This document shows, in pieces, positions 59,835 to 64,000 of a stretch of DNA of 64,000 bases. The translations under genes and the position numbers were made by a program. The notes beneath the pieces are model-generated. The model was not told where the DNA came from. It saw nothing but the letters and a program-made list of their open reading frames with translations, and did no database searches. Every line of letters begins with the position of its first letter. Positions within the stretch are counted from its first letter, which is position 1. The stretch is from JABCPE02 sp963518845 (GTDB taxonomy: Bacteria; Bacteroidota; Bacteroidia; Flavobacteriales; Weeksellaceae): positions 1 to 64,000 of the forward strand of contig CAUQKV010000003.1 in assembly GCA_963518845.1 (NCBI GenBank). Reading direction: 5' to 3'.

Positions 59835-62681
59835 ATGTCAAAGCCGAAAAAGGAGCAAAACGAATATATAGAAATCTACGGAGCACGCGAACACAACCTG
59901 AAAAACATCGATGTCAAAATCCCCCGAAACCAGCTGGTAGTAATCACTGGGCTTTCTGGCAGCGGAAAATCTTCCCTCGCGTTTGACACCATCTTCGCCG
60001 AAGGACAGCGCCGCTACATTGAGACTTTCTCTGCCTATGCCCGCCAGTTTTTGGGTGGTCTGGAACGCCCTGATGTGGACAAGATAGAAGGACTCTCCCC
60101 TGTCATCGCCATCGAACAGAAAACCACCAACAAAAATCCCCGCTCCACGGTAGGCACCGTTACAGAGCTTTACGACTTCCTAAGGCTGCTCTTTGCGCGG
60201 GTTTCAGATGCCTACTCACTCACCACTGGCAGAAAGCTGGTCAGCTACACGGAAGAGCAGATTTTAGAAGCGATAAAATCCAACTACAAAGACGAAAAAG
60301 TCCTGCTCACTGCTCCTGTAATCCGCGCAAGAAAGGGACACTACCACGAACTTTTCGTGCAGATGGCAAAGAAAGGCTATAGCCAAGCTCGGATTGATGG
60401 GCAGCTGCAAGACATTGAATATGATTTAAAACTTGACCGATACAAAAACCACGATATAGACATCGTTATAGACCGCTGGATTATCGGCGAAAGCGCCACC
60501 GAATCCCGTATGGAGAAATCCCTCCGCACGGCTTTAGACATGGGCGAAGGTGTCATCGGAATACAGAAATTCGGTTCGGATGAAATAGAATATTTCTCTA
60601 AAAACCTGATGGACGAAGACACAGGGCTTTCCCTCGCACAGCCAGAGCCGAACACTTTTTCTTTCAATTCTCCGAAGGGAAGTTGTCCGCACTGCAAGGG
60701 ACTTGGAATGATTAAGAAAATCAACACCGATTTCTTCGTAGAAAACCCAAAACTATCCATCTCCGCAGGCGCTTTGAAACCTTTGGAAACTTATAAATTC
60801 AGCAAATGGGTTTTGGCGCAGATTAGCAGTATTTTAGAGCTTTATGGACAGAGTCTGGACACGCCTTTTGAGAAAATCTCTCCAGAGGCGCTGGACTACA
60901 TCTACAACGGCATTCACCTGCAAGAAACCCGCGAACTGAAACACGCTGGAATCAGCAAAAAGATAAAAATAGAATTTGACGGATTGATTTCCCATTTGGA
61001 GCAAATCATCGAAGACAAAGAAAACTACGGAGCCACACAGATAGAACGCGATTTCACGGTGGAACAAATCTGCCCAGAGTGCAACGGCGCAAGGCTTCAG
61101 GCATCAAGCCTAAGTTTTAAAATCGATGGAAAAAACATCGCTGAAGTGGCTGCGTTGAGCCTTTCCGACCTGATGGACTGGCTAAATGATGTAGAAAATA
61201 CTTTCTCCGATAAAAATAAAATCATCGCCTACGAAATCCTAAAAGAAATAAAATCCAGACTGAGATTTCTACTAGATGTCGGTTTGGAATACCTCAGCCT
61301 CAGCAGAAGCTCTAAAACCCTCTCTGGCGGCGAATCCCAGCGAATCCGTCTGGCTACACAGATAGGCTCCCAGCTGGTAAATGTGCTTTATATCTTGGAT
61401 GAACCGAGCATCGGACTTCATCAGCGAGACAATGAAAGACTTATCAATTCCCTGAAAAACCTCCGCGACATCGGAAATTCGGTTTTAGTGGTGGAGCATG
61501 ACAAAGACATGATTTTAGAAGCGGATGAAATCCTAGACATCGGCCCTAGAGCAGGAAAACACGGCGGTGAAGTCCTTTGGCAGGGAAAACCAAAAGATTT
61601 ATTAAAGGCCGACACCATTACCGCTGACTACATCACAGGAAAAAGGAAAATAGAAATCCCAAAAGAGCGAAGACACGGCAACGGAAATTCGCTACTGCTA
61701 AAAGGAGCCACAGGAAACAACCTGAAAAATGTAAATCTGGAAATTCCTTTGGGCAAATTAGTGGTCGTTACGGGTATCTCTGGAAGTGGGAAATCCTCCC
61801 TTATCAATGGAACGCTCTACCCTATTCTCAACAAGCATTTCTATCGTGCCGTGCAGGAACCTCTACCCTATAAATCGATAGAAGGGCTGGAAAACATTGA
61901 CAAAATAGTAGATGTAGACCAGACACCTATCGGAAGAACGCCACGCTCCAACCCTGCCACTTATACAGGTGTTTTCGGAGATATCAGAACGCTCTTTTCC
62001 GAGCTTCCAGAGGCGAAAATACGAGGCTACAAACCAGGAAGATTTTCCTTTAATGTAAAAGGAGGAAGATGCGAAACCTGCCAAGGCGGCGGACTGAAAG
62101 TCATAGAAATGAATTTCCTCCCAGATGTGTATGTCCACTGCGAAACCTGCAATGGAAAGCGTTTTAACAGGGAAACTCTGGAAGTAAGATACAAAGGCAA
62201 GTCTATTTCTGATGTCTTGGAAATGACCATAGATGAAGCAGTGGAATTCTTCCAGCCTATCCCAAAAATCTACAACAAAGTGAAAACCTTGCAGGAAGTC
62301 GGGCTAGGATACATTTCGCTGGGACAGCAGTCTACCACGCTTTCGGGTGGAGAAGCGCAGAGAATAAAACTCGCCACAGAACTCTCCAAAAAACAAACAG
62401 GAAACACACTCTACATCTTGGATGAGCCTACCACAGGGCTACATTTTGAGGATGTAAAGATACTGATGGACGCTATCAACAGGCTGGTGGATTTAGGAAA
62501 CTCATTCATCATCATAGAGCACAATCTGGATGTGATAAAACTCGCTGACCACATTATAGACATCGGTCCAGAAGGCGGAAAAAACGGCGGAAAAATTGTA
62601 GCCGAAGGAACACCCGAAGAAATCATCAAAAACAAGAAATCCATAACAGGAAAATTCTTAGCAAAAGAAATGAAACAATAA
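59835..62681 (+). CDS. uvrA: Excinuclease ABC subunit A
   Basis: The 948-residue protein is full length. The first ATPase module has VITGLSGSGKSSLAFDTIFA, the UvrA insertion with CPHCKGLG and CPECNGAR zinc ligands, and a signature LSGGESQRIRLATQIGSQLV followed by YILDEPSIGLHQRD. The second has VVTGISGSGKSSLINGTLYP, the CETCQGGG and CETCNGKR zinc motif, LSGGEAQRIKLATELSKKQT and YILDEPTTGLHFED. It recognises DNA damage for UvrB and UvrC in nucleotide excision repair. Neither partner is adjacent. Confidence 0.99.
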   Translation: MSKPKKEQNEYIEIYGAREHNLKNIDVKIPRNQLVVITGLSGSGKSSLAFDTIFAEGQRRYIETFSAYARQFLGGLERPDVDKIEGLSPVIAIEQKTTNKNPRSTVGTVTELYDFLRLLFARVSDAYSLTTGRKLVSYTEEQILEAIKSNYKDEKVLLTAPVIRARKGHYHELFVQMAKKGYSQARIDGQLQDIEYDLKLDRYKNHDIDIVIDRWIIGESATESRMEKSLRTALDMGEGVIGIQKFGSDEIEYFSKNLMDEDTGLSLAQPEPNTFSFNSPKGSCPHCKGLGMIKKINTDFFVENPKLSISAGALKPLETYKFSKWVLAQISSILELYGQSLDTPFEKISPEALDYIYNGIHLQETRELKHAGISKKIKIEFDGLISHLEQIIEDKENYGATQIERDFTVEQICPECNGARLQASSLSFKIDGKNIAEVAALSLSDLMDWLNDVENTFSDKNKIIAYEILKEIKSRLRFLLDVGLEYLSLSRSSKTLSGGESQRIRLATQIGSQLVNVLYILDEPSIGLHQRDNERLINSLKNLRDIGNSVLVVEHDKDMILEADEILDIGPRAGKHGGEVLWQGKPKDLLKADTITADYITGKRKIEIPKERRHGNGNSLLLKGATGNNLKNVNLEIPLGKLVVVTGISGSGKSSLINGTLYPILNKHFYRAVQEPLPYKSIEGLENIDKIVDVDQTPIGRTPRSNPATYTGVFGDIRTLFSELPEAKIRGYKPGRFSFNVKGGRCETCQGGGLKVIEMNFLPDVYVHCETCNGKRFNRETLEVRYKGKSISDVLEMTIDEAVEFFQPIPKIYNKVKTLQEVGLGYISLGQQSTTLSGGEAQRIKLATELSKKQTGNTLYILDEPTTGLHFEDVKILMDAINRLVDLGNSFIIIEHNLDVIKLADHIIDIGPEGGKNGGKIVAEGTPEEIIKNKKSITGKFLAKEMKQ

Positions 62682-62699
62682 ATTTAAAATATTAAAATC

Positions 62700-63440
62700 A
62701 TGAGAAAAAAATTATTACTACTGCTAATTTTATTTGTTTCAGGGCTAATTTCAGCGCAAGATTGCTTTGAAGACTGTCTTGAAGATTACCCTAAACTGAA
62801 AAAAGAAGTTGCCAATTTAGACCAGTTTATCCCAAAAGGCTGGGAACTGATGGGCAGTGTAAATGGCGACATCAACAAGGACGGCATCACGGATTATGTT
62901 TTCATACTAGAAAGCAAAGAAAAATACAAAATCCCTGATGATTTCATGAATAAAGAATATTCCTACAGAATTCTCGGCATCACCTTTGGGAAAAAGGGCG
63001 GCGGATACCATTTGGCTCTTCAAAATAATAATTTTATCATCAATGGAGACCAAAACTCTTCATTAGATGAGCCTTTTCTGGATATGGAAATCAAAAAAAA
63101 TGGCACGATTTGGTTCAAGTTTTACTTCTTCTACAGCGCGGGCAGCTGGTGGGTAAGCAATGACACCTATGTTTTCCGCTATCAGAACAACCGATTTGAG
63201 CTGATAGGACACGAAAGTTCTTCTCTCCACAGGGCAACCCACGAGGAATCAATCACCAGCACCAATTTTTCCACCAAAATGCACCATTTCACTTACACGG
63301 ATGAAAACGGAAAGAAAGAAACTTCTAAAAAGAAAGTAAAAGACATGAGACCCCTGCTAATGGAAGAAATAGACCCATATGATTTCAATCCTTTGGCGCA
63401 TTCCTACGGCGAATATTCTCTCGAAAAGAAGGAATACTAA
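62700..63440 (+). CDS. Secreted hypothetical protein
   Basis: The 246-residue protein has a signal peptide (RKKLLLLLILFVSGLISAQ) and then CFEDCLEDYPKLKKEV. A central region GDINKDGITDYVFILESKEK looks like an FG-GAP/EF-hand-type calcium-binding repeat. A later WFKFYFFYSAGSWWVSNDTY is rich in aromatics. It is 18 bp after uvrA, but a functional link is not expected. Family not recognised. Confidence 0.75.
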   Translation: MRKKLLLLLILFVSGLISAQDCFEDCLEDYPKLKKEVANLDQFIPKGWELMGSVNGDINKDGITDYVFILESKEKYKIPDDFMNKEYSYRILGITFGKKGGGYHLALQNNNFIINGDQNSSLDEPFLDMEIKKNGTIWFKFYFFYSAGSWWVSNDTYVFRYQNNRFELIGHESSSLHRATHEESITSTNFSTKMHHFTYTDENGKKETSKKKVKDMRPLLMEEIDPYDFNPLAHSYGEYSLEKKEY

Positions 63441-63479
63441 GAAAAATATTATATTCGCGCTGAAAAAATTTATTTTATA

Positions 63480-64000
63480 ATGAAAAGACTGCTTTTATTA
63501 TCATTAATTTTGGCTTCTCTACCCTTGTTTTCGCAGATTATCTTCACGGAAAGCATTGCAAATACGATAGATTCTACACGGACAGTGCAGGGAACCATCG
63601 CTCCAGAACTCAACTTCAAAACGGAGAAAGAAAATGTTTTTAACTTTAAAAATAATGCAAATATCAACTTCTTGCTCAACAAAAAGAAGTATATCACGAT
63701 TATCAACCAGATGGAATTCTCCACTTATGGCAAAAAACTGAATGTGAGCAGCGGTCACATCCACACCGAATACCGCTATTTGGTGAGACCAGCTATAGAG
63801 CTCTATCCTTTCGCGGAAGCAGTCTGGGCGCCCAGCCGAGGGCTGAAAATACGCACCGCGGGAGGTCTCCAGTCTCGCTATAGAATCTTCCGTACGAGTA
63901 AAGTAACACTTTCCACAGGAATAGGTCTCTTCTACGAATATGAAAAATGGAACTACAAAGGCGTTCCCAATCCAAACCCACAAGATATGGACAAGATAGA
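63480..64000 (+). CDS. Outer-membrane beta-barrel protein, DUF481-like, partial
   Basis: The frame starts with a signal peptide (KRLLLLSLILASLPLFSQ) at 63480 and is open to the right edge, about 173 codons. The mature segment has FNFKNNANINFLLNKKKYIT and HIHTEYRYLVRPAIELYPFA, then VWAPSRGLKIRTAGGLQSRY, beta-barrel strands with alternating polarity as in DUF481-type outer-membrane proteins. It begins 39 bp after the previous stop. The C-terminus is missing, so the family call is tentative. Confidence 0.75.
   Translation, partial: MKRLLLLSLILASLPLFSQIIFTESIANTIDSTRTVQGTIAPELNFKTEKENVFNFKNNANINFLLNKKKYITIINQMEFSTYGKKLNVSSGHIHTEYRYLVRPAIELYPFAEAVWAPSRGLKIRTAGGLQSRYRIFRTSKVTLSTGIGLFYEYEKWNYKGVPNPNPQDMDKI

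Noticed and set aside
1..64000. CRISPR array, prophage, integrase or insertion sequence
   Set aside because: No regularly spaced repeats, transposase, integrase or phage structural genes were found; repeats seen are the 12-bp linker repeat and the lipoprotein duplication.

Overview
The window comes from an AT-rich member of the Bacteroidota, most likely order Flavobacteriales near the Chryseobacterium/Riemerella/Bergeyella group. Support: the gliding-motility lipoprotein gene gldD; promoters with the Bacteroidota -7 element TAnnTTTG and few Shine-Dalgarno sequences; a methionine synthase encoded as two polypeptides; lineage-typical neighbours (RDD-SpoIIM-DUF4129-DUF4350-MoxR, DUF6427-DUF3109); and many short secreted or lipoprotein hypotheticals. 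I see no rRNA, CRISPR array, insertion sequence or prophage. The genus is not fixed by what I can see.

Layout. 1-5.9 kb is a minus-strand defence-type cluster: a large Eco57I-like methylase/restriction protein running off the left edge, an AlbA_2/GHKL-ATPase/winged-helix protein with a 4x12 bp in-frame repeat, and an AbiJ-NTD4 protein. 6-10 kb holds dnaK and a long-chain acyl-CoA synthetase. 10-23.7 kb is a methionine region: metF, the C-terminal part of metH, an OmpA-type porin gene, the N-terminal part of metH, two immunity-like hypotheticals, metZ, an OGG-fold-like protein, a SMI1/KNR4 protein, then an ACT-homoserine dehydrogenase and metX behind a SAM-I riboswitch. Together metX, hom, metZ, the split metH and metF cover homoserine formation and acetylation, sulfhydrylation to homocysteine, and methylation with folate. 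A collapsed outer-membrane protein gene lies between metH and metF.

23.8-29.5 kb is the RDD / SpoIIM / membrane / DUF4129 / DUF4350 / MoxR cluster, with no DUF58 gene after MoxR. 29.5-38.6 kb holds a monooxygenase-like protein, a Pif1/RecD-like helicase, an ABC exporter, a methyltransferase-cupin pair, gldD, a PfkB kinase and a SurA-like parvulin. 38.7-48.2 kb is a long plus-strand run: topoisomerase IV B subunit, small membrane protein, DUF389 protein, topoisomerase IV A subunit, SprT-like protein, mannose-1-phosphate guanylyltransferase, DUF6427 and DUF3109.

48.2-53 kb (minus) has an unknown protein, an orphan histidine kinase, a PBP4-type peptidase and a metal-chelate binding lipoprotein. 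tRNA-Arg(ACG) and a CAT-anticodon tRNA follow. 53.9-57.5 kb has a sigma factor, lipA and an M13 metallopeptidase. 57.5-59.7 kb is a small lipoprotein/membrane gene cluster with a decayed tandem duplication. uvrA, a secreted hypothetical and an outer-membrane protein cut by the right edge finish the window. Apart from the tRNA-bearing interval 53,543-53,941, no gene-free stretch exceeds about 210 bases; those intervals hold only the promoters and terminators listed, or nothing I recognise.
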